Translations under genes and position numbers: made by a program | In this document: piece after piece, positions 1 to 12,432 of the stretch | How the letters are laid out: every line of letters begins with the position of its first letter | Position numbering within the stretch: the stretch's first letter is position 1 | DNA from: Isoetes taiwanensis | Taxonomy: Eukaryota; Streptophyta; Lycopodiopsida; Isoetales; Isoetaceae | Direction: 5' to 3' | Length of the DNA stretch: 64,000 bases | NCBI GenBank assembly: GCA_021234155.1 | Contig: JAJEKV010000077.1 | Coordinates: forward strand, 2,008,827-2,072,826 | Notes under the pieces: generated by a model | What the model was told of the DNA's origin: nothing | Database searches by the model: none | What the model saw: only the letters and a program-made list of their open reading frames with translations

Positions 1-422
1 GGACAATATTATAAATTAACTTTCATTGTAAACTTTGTGCTAAGAATTTCAATATAATTTGATGAAGACTTTTAAACTAAAAGCAATTAGAACAACTCTT
101 TCTTGCTTTATGATTTCACACTCTTTCTCTTTCCTATGTTTGATTTTCTTAGTATAATAAGCTTGTAAAAAGACAAACTATATTTCCTTCTATTTTCAAC
201 AGTAAATACTTATTGAGTTTTCAAATTTAATGTCTCTCTCCTCAAAACAACCATTTTTTTTTGCCCTCTTTTAAAAATGAAAATGCTTCAAAAATGTTGC
301 TTTTTTTGGGGTATTTCTAATGCTAATTGCTCAACAATCTATTTTGCTCCCTATTTTGTCTGTTTTTTTTCAAGTTTTCAATTTTTATAAAGGAATCTTT
401 CAAATGCACTTCTTAAATAAGT
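1..422. other. AT-rich non-coding stretch
   Basis: Very AT-rich with poly-T runs. I see no gene, tRNA or clear repeat here. Confidence 0.6.
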
Positions 423-2520
423 GTGTTTCATTTTAAACCTTGTTCTATGATAGGTGCAATGGAGATGACCACACTTCCGAACACGAGGAGCCACCTCGGA
501 ATGAAGCAAAGCCCAAGCAACAAGAGTCGCACTCAGAAATTCAACCTGGGGAGGAATGACAATGCACGCCTCACGACCACGATCTCGAGCTTGAAGACAT
601 TCAAGAATGCCCGACCGCAATAGCCAGGCGATCCTACTCAGCGATCAGCGTCACCGTACATCGGCAACCTGCAATGACACACGCATGTAGGGGCGTTGGC
701 GGTCACCGCGCATTCCTACGATGGACATACACATTAGGGAGGAGCATCTTTCTCAAAGGGATCACATCGGCCGAACACTCAAATTAACTTGGGGTGACAA
801 GTTCGGACCGGACATGAAGGTCAACAATAGTAGCAACATCTCAAGGAATCTCGGAGTCAACGAGCCGAAGAAGATGTAGCAAAACCAGAAGAAACAAATC
901 ACGATAGGAGGAAGGGAAACCCTAGAGGAGTATAAACATTTAAGTAGATCTTCGTAGTTGTTTTTTTGAAAAGTGGATGGATTAAAATCCCAACGTAAAT
1001 GCGTACATGTCTATTGTATACCTCGGGTGTTCACATATATAGGGGAGAAACATGAGCTTAGAGTCATGTTTTTTTAAGCGCTTAGATGGGAAGCTCCTTC
1101 GCCGACTACCAAAAGAAGGAAGCAGGGAAGCACAACTACAGCCCAAGATCAAATGGAAGAGAAATCTGAGGAGAGGCTTGACGAGCCCAAGCAAATACCG
1201 ACTCCAAACGCCGGGGAAGTGCCCTCAAGTAGAAGACGCTCGTCCGCAATGTCGAACAAAAGAGACAACACCGGTCATGTCAAGATCATCGGTTGCACGG
1301 GGACATCGTCGGTAGCAACACTACCTCTTCGGCAGCGGCAACACTTGCGAACTTATGACACGAAAGTGGCCTCAACAATAGAGGAGGAACGACCCGACAT
1401 CGCGAGCCAACTAAGAAGGCAACATCTCGAGCGACCATAATTCTACCTTGTGGTAATATAGGGTGATATTTATGACACGTGTATTAGATGGAGATGCACG
1501 CCACGAAGGCGCTGCGGCGAGGAGATATGCCTTTAACAACTAGGTGATGGCGTCGTCGGGTACTCCTACCGATGAATTAGAAGAGAAGAAGCCGATCACA
1601 TCTCCGGACATGTGGCACGTCAAAGCGCCAAGGTAGAAGCATTCGACACCTTAACGACAAGGATAGCAAGCTGAAGCACCTTCGGCAAAAAGAGTTCAAG
1701 ATAATAGCCGGGCTATTCAACGACAAGAGTATACCTAAAGCGGTACTTCTTCAACTCAAGGGTCAGCATTGCACGGATATAAGGATCCATCATCGAACAA
1801 TATAGCCAGGAGGAGGAGAGCCATGATGCCTTACTTGATAGAGACCGACATGCATTAGAGGGACAAAGGTCGAGGCGAAAGCTGGAGAAGTGCAAAGCAA
1901 CAGACTTCTTCCACGAGCTCCCTAGGCAACAGGAGGATCAAACCGGCGAGCACAATTAAAGCCATAGGAAGAAACCTCAAGACAAGAAACTGGCGCCACT
2001 TGTGGAACGTGACAACGTCCAAGCCATGTGATCGAGGGATCAAACAAGTAAGATTGAAAGCTCGATGGAGAAGCAACTAGGTGAGCGGAGCCGATAACTT
2101 GCATGCAACATGGTGAACCCAAGGATCGACGATTCAAAGAACAACTCCAAAGGAGTATAGCCAAAGGAATCGCGCACAACCTCAAGAGACGCCTCCAAAT
2201 AGCTTCAAGTATCATGAAGGGGAGAACAATTACCGCCCGAGAACAGGATCAGGAAGCAGACCAAAATGTCGAAGCATCAACGACCAGCACACCTTTAGTT
2301 AGAATGTGATGCAAAGCATGTTGTGCCATAGCCGACAAACACCGGAGGGCCCAAGTATATCAACAAGTTACCCCGGAGTACGAGCTGACGTACAAATAGG
2401 AGGATATATATCGTCAACACCATTGCATCGGGAGGAACACCAATGACATTGCCAAGGAGTAGGTGTGCAACTCGAAGGGAGGCACAAGGGGGACCTAATA
2501 GCTCTAGTAGTAATTGTAAT
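423..2520. other. GC-richer decayed sequence, unidentified
   Basis: Composition shifts abruptly to GC-richer, purine-rich sequence, as in the decayed gag and pol tracts further right. Short open stretches in all frames are polar and charged, but I recognise no domain in any of them and the longest is under 100 codons. It may be old retrotransposon leader or gag. That is inference from composition only. Confidence 0.4.
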
Positions 2521-3530
2521 TATGTAAGCTATATGCCTTGCATATATAGTTCCCTTGTTATTCCTTCCCTCCCATAGCGTAACAGATCAAAGGAAGAGAT
2601 GTTAGGCAATTTGCAGGGGTGAAGCAATCAACATCCTCAACACTCTTCGGGCAACAAGAGGACTCGACGTATGAGACATCGATGGAGTCGAAGAAACAAT
2701 ATTGGATACAGAGTCGTCCTTTAGCTGCCAAGACAAAGAGTTCAAGATGAAAGATCTTTTTCAACGGCGCCACCTTCAGGCTTTTGAAAAGCGGCATGGA
2801 AGATTTCAAGTGATCAGCTACAGCTTCAGATGTAAATGTGCAATCTACTTGCCATATTTTGTGAATTCCTTCTTGCAGCGAGGACATAGAATCAACCGGA
2901 AACATAAGGTTTTGCCTATGATATCTTGCATAAGAGGAAAAACAAAACGGAATTGGATGACCTGTATGGCAGATGGTATTTGAGAGCTATAATACTTGTA
3001 TTTGATAGCTTAGAAGCATCAGAATCCAAATCCTTAATCTTGTGTATGCCAATCAACTGCAGGCATGGGGTATCAGACCTTTGATCCTAGTCCAGCAAAA
3101 TTATAGCCATTTAATATCCAATGCAGCTTGCCAGGTTCTAGGCTAAAGCATCTGATAGCTTCCTTGGATGCAGGTTCTTCCACAAGCCAAAATACAGGTT
3201 CTACTCAAGGATCAGTCATTGATCCTTGACCCTATACCATAGCAGAGGTCAGAAGCAATTTGAAAAACAAGACTGTAGAGTGCAATTGAATTGAATCTGG
3301 CAGATGTCACATGAGTAGGCACTTGGCTCCATTGGCTCCAGGGAGAGAAAAAACTCATATCCTATGCTTCTTTAGACTGTAGTCAGTATCTTTTTTCTTC
3401 TTTCATTTAGATAAGATAATAGTATCAGAAACATGAGAATATTTGAATAAATCTATGGGCCATAAATAGGCCTAATATGTTAGGAAAAGAACCAGACTTA
3501 TGGAAAAAACCGTTGAGATCAGATGATGAT
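2521..3530. other. Intergenic, no feature seen
   Basis: No coding signature or RNA gene is recognised. The end of this stretch (about 3,000-3,500) shares only scattered short words with 6,900-7,100. Confidence 0.4.
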
Positions 3531-3607
3531 TATTGGCATGCTTTGAAGAGTAACAAATTCCTAAGTATTATTGGCATGCTTTGAAGAGTAACAAATTCCT
3601 AAGTATG
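3531..3607. repeat. Two-copy 38 bp tandem duplication
   Basis: The unit beginning TATTGGCATGCTTTGAAG occurs at 3,531 and again, identical, at 3,569. Perfect identity points to a recent local duplication. Confidence 0.9.
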
Positions 3608-3644
3608 CAAGAACCTCAATCAATGAAAAGAAAGAATATAACTT

Positions 3645-3810
3645 AATGTATTCAAGCAAATGTGTAAACCAGCACAATGAGATCCCTCACATTGTTACTT
3701 CTATCACTACTGAAAGCGGATTAAGGGGCAAGGATGTTTACCTCCAAGTGCAAATTGCAACCATGAGAATGCCCGGATAATAGAAAGGCAACTACGTCGA
3801 TGTTGTTTTC
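3645..3810 (+). repeat. Diverged direct repeat, left copy
   Basis: This stretch matches 6,355-6,510 in the same orientation. Shared words include ACCAGCACAATGAGAT and AAGTGCAAATTGCAAC. The copies differ at many positions. They could be old LTRs or two insertions of one family. The TATAATATGTAGCA...ATAACAGGGGGTT segment just after it (3,816-3,843) recurs near 28,277-28,306. Confidence 0.7.
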
Positions 3811-5470
3811 AGTTTATAATATGTAGCATTATAACAGGGGGTTTTTTTTGTGTTTTTGTACTGTTTTCTCTAAGGTTTTCATATGATTTGGTGGCCGTAT
3901 TCATCCAGGTATACTAAATAGTATTTCTAGAGTGCACCCTTTTGTAAGCCGTTGATTTTAGAAAAGGGGGCAAATCCTGTGGTGAATATCCTCCCATTAG
4001 TTTAGGGTTTTTTTTTAGGGTTGTTTAGGGTTTTCTTTAGGTAATCTTCATCCACATTTAACCATTTAACTATTTCGAACTAACTGTTTATTTTTATTTT
4101 CTTTTAAACCTAACGTGATGTAGGCGGCTCCACCACGAATCCGCCCTCGTGCCCGAGATCCTACCACGGTCCAGGTGTTTAGCTTGATCAATTGCTCTCG
4201 AAGTTAGGGCATTAAGCAATGCCTTGTATGATGACGGGCCCGTCTTACGGCATTAGATCCTTAGTGGTATTTGCCTGGAGCTTCAAGTGTGATAATAACG
4301 GCTCAAAATCGCCAAGTATGTTGGAGGGACCGTCCCCTATGAATCTGGGAGGTAATATGAACAACTCTATTTCTGGTCTTCTCCTCCATTTACGGGTGTA
4401 ATATCAAGCGATAGATTGGTGATTCGGGGTTTTCCCTCATATATCTCGATGGCCTGGTCAAGCTTCCCGGTGCCCTGAAACTTCTTATGTTTTCGCTTCC
4501 ATGGTTTTCATGAGTCGATTCGATCTTGAGATTTGAAGTTGAAGACATGTCAAGGAGTTGGGTCTTGTCCCCTAAGAAAAAAAAAGTTGGGTCTTGTCCA
4601 ATTTCGGATCTGTCATCCCAGGATCTTTGGTAATTTATTGTTTTCCTCCTTCAAGCTTTTAATTTTCTTAATGGAGCAAGGAATGCAATGGAGCTTTGAA
4701 TTTCAAAGGTAAACACACTTTTGCCTGCATGTATCCTTGGAAATTTTGAAAGATAAACACAGTTTTGCAGCTGCCAAATCCACTTCTATGTAAGTTGAAG
4801 TTGCCAATAATCCTGCTTCTACAATTCTCCAAATGTTTGAGCACCTAATCCTTAAATTCTCTTTATCTATTGTACACACTGGATTTGCATCTTTGGTGAA
4901 CTATGGTTACGTTTTTAAATGCTTTTCATTTCGTTGCCTTCTTGCTTGGGCACTTGTCGTCATGCGAGTAGACATTTAGCGAGCATAGCGGTAATGCATC
5001 GTCAGAAGGGTTTATGGTGTGTGATTTTACGACTGACGGAATGCATCTAGAATGCCATTTGAGTTACTAAAAATTATCTGTTTACAAGAGGCCTTCCAGT
5101 ACTCATGTCTTTCGTTGCAAGAATCTTCGCTTGCATATGGTTTTCCTGATTCTCATTCTTCCAGAAGGAACAACCCATTAATATATTCCTTTTTGTATTG
5201 AATTTACAGTTTCTAGTTGATGCGGGGATTTATATGAGAATTAGGCAAGAACAAGAAGTGAGCAGCACATGTCATGTAGAGTAATGTCGGTGCTCCAATT
5301 TATTGGATTTCAATTTCGTGTTGTCTTTACGTCTTGATGCCATTTCATGTGATGGCAAAATACTGAGCTTTGTTATAGAGCTCTGCTCTCATCAATTTGC
5401 TTGCTTCACCAGCATATTGGCTATCATTTGTACAAGCATTTCTTCCTTCTATATAATTTTCGTAAGGTAA
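3811..5470. other. Intergenic, no gene seen
   Basis: AT-rich sequence with poly-T runs and one GC-richer island around 4,120-4,500. No ORF here has recognisable protein features. Confidence 0.4.
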
Positions 5471-5472
5471 AA

Positions 5473-5820
5473 ATCATGTTATGATGCGACTTCTTTTAAA
5501 GCAGATTATGGCAAAACTGGCATCATATGATGCGACTCCTTCAAAAGTTATTTTCATTGAATGTGAATGAGGTTCACAAGATGCTTGGGCATTCATACTT
5601 CAATCTAGTACTTATAACAAATGTTGAGGGGGGGGGATGTGCATGCGATATCGATATCGATAAAGTAATCAAACACTAGGTGGCAAAGCAATGTCCGTAG
5701 CTTGACCTCTTAAATGGCTAGAGTTTGTCATTTGTGTTACCACCGGTGATGGCAAAACTGCGGACATCATATGATGCGACCGTAAATCGTTATGGTAAAA
5801 AGCGTGGCATCATATGATGC
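5473..5820. repeat. Dispersed palindromes GCATCATATGATGC
   Basis: The 14 bp perfect palindrome GCATCATATGATGC occurs at 5,520 and 5,807. An ACATCATATGATGC version lies at 5,764 and a degenerate one, ATCATGTTATGATGC, at 5,473. All four are followed by a conserved right flank beginning G, with the CTCCTTCAAAAG extension at 5,520 and 5,807. This looks like the same short element copied within 350 bp. Confidence 0.85.
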
Positions 5821-6049
5821 GGCTCCTTCAAAAGCATTCGATTGAATGTATTACTTTGAGTGTATCTATTTTGATCTGTCTCTAAGGAGTTTGCTATTGC
5901 ACATCTTGATGTGCTGCTTGACCAAAAAGGCATTTGCTATAATGAATAAATGTAAATAGTTGTTTGCAATGTAAATAATTTGTTTGTCTTGATGCTATTA
6001 TGCCTTTTAGTAATTATTATTTAGGCCCATTAGTTAGGGCCGAAGGCCC

Positions 6050-6280
6050 AAAATTTTTTAATATAACAATCAACACACAACTATCATTAACATTATTAAC
6101 ACAAACCATTGTATTTCACACATTTTAAATTAAAATCCCCTTAAACCCCCTTTGGTTTGGGTGCATATTCACGCGGGGGTTTACGTGAGGGCGCCGAGAG
6201 CTCAAAAATATATTTACAATACATGTACAAAATTAACACCATTAAGTACATTCTCTCAAACCTTATAGTATTTTGTAAAC
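6050..6280 (+). mobile_element. Single arm of foldback-type element (family of 12.4-12.9 kb)
   Basis: The segment containing TTAAAATCCCCTTAAACC and CCCTTTGGTTTGGGTGCATATTC aligns to both arms of the foldback element at 12,433-12,850. It extends to a shared GAG..CTCA and AAATCAACACCAT-like tail. Only one arm is present here. Diverged; probably a solo or truncated copy. Confidence 0.7.
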
Positions 6281-6354
6281 TTTAATATACAGTATACAAA
6301 AACTTGTACATGCATACCCCACAAACGAGGATTGCTATGTACGGTCCAGATCTT

Positions 6355-6510
6355 GGAATAAAGGGCAAATGCATAGACCAGCACAATGAGATACCTTACA
6401 TGGTTATTTTTGTCGAAAGCAGATTGAGGAGCAAAGATGTTTACCTGTAAGTGCAAATTGCAACTCTAAGAATGCCATAAGAATGGAACTGCAATCGTGT
6501 CGATGCTACA
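6355..6510 (+). repeat. Diverged direct repeat, right copy
   Basis: Partner of 3,645-3,810 in direct orientation. It shares the CACAATGAGAT and GCAAATTGCAAC blocks in the same order, with several indels between them. Confidence 0.7.
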
Positions 6511-6799
6511 CAGAAGAACTGGACAGGACATCAGGTTGCACTGCTGAAAAATAGGTCCAAAATACAAAATACATATCTTTGTAATCTACAATAGTACATC
6601 TTATAACAAAAGGGCAGAGTGGTTTAATGCTTTTTTTCTTTTAAAAGATTATCGTTAAAGAAGCTACTGGGATATACATGACAAAGAAGAATGAAAAAGG
6701 CATCGTTCATCCTTACTTCTACTGTGCTGTCCTAAATCTAAATCATGGCATATTGTCAGTCATTCCATATGGAGCAATATATAGATTTGCACATATTAT

Positions 6800-6899
6800 C
6801 CCTCTTTTCTTCAAGACTCATGCAGATTGATATTCAAAGTGATGATCTTCCCTCTTTTCTTCAAGACTCATGCAGATTGGTATTCAAATTTATCTTCCT
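6800..6899. repeat. Two-copy 50 bp tandem duplication
   Basis: CCCTCTTTTCTTCAAGACTC begins at 6,800 and again at 6,850. Each is followed by the same CATGCAGATTGRTATTCAAA, so the period is 50 bp. Confidence 0.9.
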
Positions 6900-7854
6900 G
6901 CTTTGCTAATAAATCAAGAGTTATTTGCACACATGATAGAACCTCAAGCTTCAGTATGATGGCTCGTTTTTTATGGAAGAACTGTTGAGAAAACTACCTT
7001 ATGTTCCAAAAATCCAATACTACCGGGCCTTTTTATTTCCTCTTGATATGGCTCCAATGCAGATTCTGCTCAATTAGATCGGAACCTATTTAATCTAACA
7101 ACACAAAATGATTTTTTTTGTGCATTTAGGGTCTGCTGTACTTTATTTTTTCTCCCCTAAGAGACATGCCACAAGAAGAAGCATTCACTGATTGGAGCAT
7201 GCATATATAATGTAAGAAATCCGAACGTACAAAGACAAAACCAAATAGGAATCCATCACAATGTCTGAGTGCAAAAGCTTTTGAGGAAAAACTTACTTTC
7301 TAGGCAGGGAATGACCTCTTAGATCTGCACCAATGCATCAAACAACATAACAAGCATACATAAGCTTGATCACAAGCATATGAAATGTTGAGACGTATCC
7401 TTCTCCAAGAAAAGCTTCTGTTATGACAAAATTAGGGCATTTAGTTATGACTTTTAAGCTAAAGCAATGCCTTCAAAGAAATGTGGAATTGTTTATGAAG
7501 TCGTATTGGCAAAGAAATCGTGGGATTAAGCCAATTGCCCAGAAGTTGAACTTGCAATAGCGTGATGCTTAGTTAAGTTTTGTATCATCTGCAATAGTTA
7601 GTTTCGCTGGCATCAAACAAAATCATACCGGAAAATTCAACGGATGAACTAATAAAGTTTAACGGTAGCTTTCACCATAGTAAAAAAGGAAATCCAGGAA
7701 AACCGATGCAGATCTTCTGTAAGTGGCTACATACAAAATTTTCTAGATCTTTAAAGAACATATGCACAAACGGGAGCATTGTCTTGTTACAACCCTATCA
7801 TGCCATCAAAGCAAAGGAGGAAAAACTTACACAAATACGGTCTTGCATTAGGTT

Positions 7855-7936
7855 GCTCTCCAGATTCGAGTTTCCCAGTGGCTCTCCAGATTCGAGTTTC
7901 CCAGTGGCACGGTGAGCTCTCCAGATTCGAGTTTTC
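7855..7936. repeat. Three-copy short tandem repeat
   Basis: CTCTCCAGATTCGAGTTTCC is repeated with period about 26 bp, twice nearly perfectly. A third, slightly spaced copy ends 5 bp before the ATG of the H3-tail-like ORF at 7,941. Confidence 0.9.
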
Positions 7937-7940
7937 GACA

Positions 7941-8042
7941 ATGGCAAGAACCAAAACACACAGCGTTAAACAAACCGCTAAATCCACGCTCCAAAATAAG
8001 TTAAGAAAATCAAGGGTTGAGATGCTGCACAGACTATCATAA
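7941..8042 (+). pseudogene. Short ORF resembling histone H3 N-terminal tail
   Basis: A 33-codon ORF starts MARTK, has a short insert, and continues with KQTAKST and then lysine/arginine-rich residues. This is the order of the canonical H3 tail (ARTKQTARKST). The DNA aligns with the start of the H3-like ORF at 20,056: ATGGC.AG.AC.AAAACA and ACAAACCGC blocks match, and this copy has about 12 extra bases between them. No histone-fold core follows; the frame stops at 8,040-8,042 and AT-rich repeats take over. I read it as a broken second copy of the 20 kb ORF. It is short enough that chance resemblance cannot be excluded. Confidence 0.4.
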
Positions 8043-10045
8043 AACGCCTTTATTATTATATATAGATAGATAGATAGTACATGCAAGGTACATCTAAAAT
8101 AAGAATTATAGTAATCAAATAGTCTTCTGGGACAAAAGGAATTGTCATGATGACGAAACCTTGTGGTTTAGAATCATTCTAACTAAGTAGGTAACCCATA
8201 ACTATATTGAAATAAATGATAACATAATATGTATATCAATCTTAGATGGTTATATATGTCAGCTAAGGCTAGTAAATTAATGCGCTAAGTAAGAAGCATA
8301 TAACCTCTTAAGGAGAGAATAAATATGACGTTGTGTACAACGCCATTGAAAGGGTGGACCATTTTTCTTTTGAAGAAAGTGGGAGGGCTCAATCTTATGA
8401 TTGAACGTACTTGCATCAAATTGACCAACCCGTAGAATAGAGTTCACTCCGGCAATGGCCGAAGCGAATAGAGCGTAAGATAGATAGATACCTTAGTGCT
8501 CAGGAGGCCTTCAACGTGCGAGACTGACGTAGTAGCTAACTACACCAATGAAGTGGAGCAAAACTATGGGAGAACAATGCAACGACCAAGTCATCTCCAA
8601 ATTACTCCACCTTGGAGGCTCAATGGGTGGATCGCCCTAGCCTTAGGTAAGGTGTGCCCATGTATAATAAGCTTTAATGTGTCTTATTGATAAGTTAAAT
8701 ATAGATCCTAATAACCTGCATAGAATTGGTCATGCGTATATGTATCAATAGGGAAATAAGTTAAATAACAATGGTAATGTGAGGTAGCATGTTAATTAAT
8801 CCTTCGCAAGGATGCAACTCCTTCCAAGGATAGCTATATGACCTCGGGTCCTTATAAATATAAATAGAAAATAGAATTCAGAGATACCTAGGTGCATCTT
8901 AGGGATATACTTCCAAAGGGTAATGGGACCCAAGGAAGAGAATAAGAAGCACATCTAATTCTTGTGTATGATAATTAAAACCTTGTCTATGTAACAATAG
9001 GTCTAAATCGGTTATTGTTTAAATAATCGCGATCTAAAAGTCGTTAAATATTGTAAAGCTTAGAGTAAATATAATTGTACTATCGGAAGTAATGTATCCG
9101 ATACTACTATATAATGTTAATATAAAAATATTACCGTAAGGTATTTAATATAATTGCATGCATTAAGGGAAGTACAAACGGGGATCATGCGGGGGTCCAA
9201 CAACGTGTAATGTTTACTTAAGACGTTAACGGATGCTAGCCGACATGCAATGCTTAGTTAGTGGAGGAAGTACGAAGACATCCTCTAGCCAAAGAGGGGC
9301 GGCATAAGAGCATAGCGACAAGCTCTGCATCGACAAGGTCAGATATGCAGATATGCAGAAATGCTCGGCAAGGTCATCTCCGATTTATGTCTAGATTAAT
9401 TTCATGTGTAGTTAAGATTAATCACGATGCACCTATGATAGGTATGGGTTGCATGCGCAATTCGATGATGAGACCACTACGGTGATCTCTGGGGCGTGGT
9501 GTAATGTCATTGTAGGCATGACCGCGGTTCTGCTTGGATGAGTTGGAAAGTAGATTAAAAAGTCTACTTCCGCCCCACGGAAGTAGGCGACCTCGAGATA
9601 AGAGGTCATTCGGGAATGCATTGATAGGAAAGCACCTCTAGTCAATGCCTACGGGGAGGACCCTATCCTTCACGCCCCATATCTGGGGAAGGACCCTATC
9701 CTCCACACTTGGGCAACTAAAGGTGTAGGCATGAGCCGCATATAGGCATTATAGTATTTGTCTCCACGGCCACGATGGAAGAAGTATCCTCTTCCCTACG
9801 GAGATTAGTCATGCATTCATGTAGATAGATGGGGTGGTTCCCTTATAACCAACTTTTACATTAATATTCTAGCGCAGTGTGAATTGAGGCCAATGAGAAT
9901 AAGAACCCGGGGAGTCGCATCACGAGCACTTGTATAGATAGTTCTAGAGTAGTTGTGATTTCTACCATTGAAACTAATCGCTTAAATCTTGTGTAAGATA
10001 GTAAGTATGTAATTATAGATATTGTAAAATTCACGCAGTGATTTC
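8043..10045. other. Intergenic or retroelement interior, no domain seen
   Basis: Contains a short GATA repeat (8,061-8,078). The sequence is GC-richer from about 8,480 to 8,660 and from 9,180 to 9,950. Because a polypurine tract and LTR-like segment follow at 10,583, it may be eroded interior of an LTR element. No reverse transcriptase, integrase or gag motif is legible. Confidence 0.35.
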
Positions 10046-10049
10046 AAGG

Positions 10050-10480
10050 TGCAAAAAGACTTGGCAACACAAATTTTGTTATAATGTGTTGCAAGGGAAT
10101 GAAGAGTACCTTGAAGTGTAAATTTTGTATATGAAATTGTTAAATCTTGATAAACTTAAAATGTATTATAAGTAAGGCTAATAGGTACCTTGTTTTTAAT
10201 AGAGTTAGGAATTGATAAGTTATTGGAATAATGTAATCTCCTAGTAATGTTTTAAAAATATTGGAGGGCAAGGAGGTCGAACTATTTAAGACTTGCAACA
10301 CAAATTTTGTTGGAATGTGTTGCAAGGAATGAAGAGTACCCTCGAAAGATAAATGTATATAAACCGTTAAATTTGATATTGTGATAAGTGAGACTAATAA
10401 GTACCTTATTTTGATAAGTTACTTGATTAAGGTAATGACGTAATAATGTTTTAATATTACTTTAAGGTAATCCTAATAAT
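10050..10480. repeat. Two-copy tandem repeat, period about 232 bp, with internal palindrome
   Basis: The block starting GACTTG(G)CAACACAAATTTT occurs at 10,058 and 10,290. Both are followed by a GAATGAAGAGTACC block and later a TAAGTTA..TTAATGTTTT-like AT tract. Each copy contains an inverted pair CTTG(G)CAACACA ... TGTGTTGCAAG, so each can form a stem-loop. Confidence 0.8.
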
Positions 10481-10582
10481 TGTGTAAGTATAATAGTAAA
10501 ATATTGTATGCATCAAGTTGATTGCGAGTTAGGGAAGATCCCAAGGTGGGGAGACCCAACGATGTGCGGACAACATCATTTC

Positions 10583-11100
10583 AAGGTGGGGAGAATGTGG
10601 CGTTCCAAAGACGATATCGGTTCTAAGGCGATATCAGACGCTAAAACACGCATACACGCCCATCTCGATTGGCGGTATGCGGCGACGTGTGGTCGAGCAA
10701 GTAGCACCCTAGGGGGCAGCTTGCAAGGTGTGTGCATTTAATTATGGGCACATTTGCTCATGTGCACACTTATCCATGTGTGTGTCAATGTGTACACATT
10801 TATCCATGTGGATATCCTAGGCCACTTATTTAATATAAGTAGGGCCACATCCAATTATCCCACATGCCTAGAGGGGATAATGGGAATCCTAGCCTAACCC
10901 TTTGTCTATATAGGTTAAGGAAACCCTAACTTGCCATTTTCGTTCATAGCATTTTAGGGCTCTTTTTACTCTCGGGAGTCAAACCCGCATCGGACTCTGT
11001 CGGCGAACCGGCTTCGTTAGTTTCCCTTTCTAGCTTCATCTTCTAGCAGTTCAGCAGGATGGTCGACTTCAGAGCAGGAGGAGCGAGCCAAGGATCAGGA
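10583..11100 (+). mobile_element. Polypurine tract and LTR-like segment of a Ty3/gypsy-type element
   Basis: AAGGTGGGGAGAA at 10,583-10,595 has the form of the plant Ty3/gypsy polypurine tract and is followed directly by TG (10,596), the usual first bases of a 3' LTR. The next 500 bp has LTR-like features: CTATATAGG (TATA-like) near 10,911, then AAACCCTAA and a GC-rich R/U5-like stretch. Parts resemble 17,640-17,860 (a shared ACCCTAGGG block and GGCCACAT). I cannot fix the right end, and no matching 5' LTR was found. Confidence 0.5.
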
Positions 11101-11504
11101 TGGCCAGCATTAAGTCCGCATTTCTCATAAATGGAGCTAAGAAGCGTTACTAACCAGATCTGTTTGCTTGCCGGCCTCAAAAGTCAGAGAAAAGTATAAA
11201 CAAAAGCAAGGGATTAAAACCCCAAACGAAAAAGAATAAACTAAGGCTCGTGAATTTTGCCATAGCCATTTTTCTTTGGGAAAAAAAAGATGAAGGGCAA
11301 TTGGGCACATGATTAAGCTCGAGTCAGGTTGGGTACTAAACAAGTCAAGCACGGTGAGCTTTATTTGACAAATCATCCGCTAAAATGATAGTGTGGGCCT
11401 CTGCGTGCTTTTGGGGAAAAATTTAGGTTAAAATTTGAGTGCAAGGCTCGCTTAGAAGAGGCATTCTTAGATAGCATTGTTTAATCCATCTAAAAGAAGG
11501 TGTT

Positions 11505-11560
11505 AGGATTTGTGCCCGGGATTTGAACCCAGAAGTAAACCACTACACAGCCCTCACTTA
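11505..11560 (-). mobile_element. tRNA-derived SINE head fragment
   Basis: On the minus strand, GGGTTCAAATCCC is a near-perfect pol III B box. A GTGTAGTGGTTTA block upstream of it resembles an A box. The A-to-B spacing is shorter than in a tRNA, so this is a fragment or derived head. No tail or TSD was identified. Confidence 0.4.
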
Positions 11561-12430
11561 TTCTTCAACAAACATGAATCGGCTCCTTTCCACGATTCTA
11601 TGCCAGTCAAATTATCTTGAGCATTAATCTGCCACAGCTACTAACAACAATGTCTGCTTTGGATCGCAGCACTGGCAATGCGGATCTTCAACCTCAATGC
11701 GGGATTTTCCAAAGCAATCTGCCGGATTCTACACAGCAATCTGCCAAAACTAGCCACAACAGATCAATCACCCACAGCCGGATTCTCTCAGCTAAACACC
11801 CAAGGATCTTCAGCCTCCTGCTGGTTTTGCTCAGTATGGTCTGCTACAGCCAATTCCAAAGCCTGTTTGATCTCAATTCTCTGTCACATACCCTGCATCC
11901 GACCTCTGTTTTTCATATGGGTTACACCACCGACTTCGCTTTTTCCCTCTTTTATTTTCTTGCCACGTCATCTATTCAACCATTAAAACTAATATTTTCT
12001 AGATAGAGCTTGAATGCTGGATGCCAATTTCCAGCAGAAGGGACCCATTTGCTCTACAGCTGCACTTTTCTTCTCTGAATCTTCTTCTGAAGATCACGTA
12101 CATAACAGATATAGAGAGGATTAACTACCCACAGAGCAGACAATTAATCCTACTGCCTAGAAAGCAAACAAGAGCTTACAACTAAGCATTAATCCGGCAT
12201 TAGTTTAGCTGAAATCTGGCAAGCAATCAATCACAGACCCACCTTGCCTACCGTTTCAAACATACAAGGCAAAGGAATTTAAAATTCAAAGCCTAGCAAA
12301 CAGCGTGACGACAGTTAGCTCCCCTGCTTTCCCTGCGCCATGCTAAAAGCTATCTCCCACACTCTAGGTGTCCAAATTTAATGCTCCAGTAAAAAGAAAA
12401 AAACCCACATCCCTGTTCCGGCCAAAACCC
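11561..12430. other. Intergenic, no gene seen
   Basis: Overlapping open frames at 11,617-12,006 (up to 129 codons) have no recognisable domain, and their composition is like the surrounding non-coding sequence. I do not call a gene. Confidence 0.4.
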
Positions 12431-12432
12431 TT

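Noticed and set aside
11617..12006. 129-codon ORF as a gene
   Set aside because: Composition and competing overlapping frames look non-coding; no motif or context.
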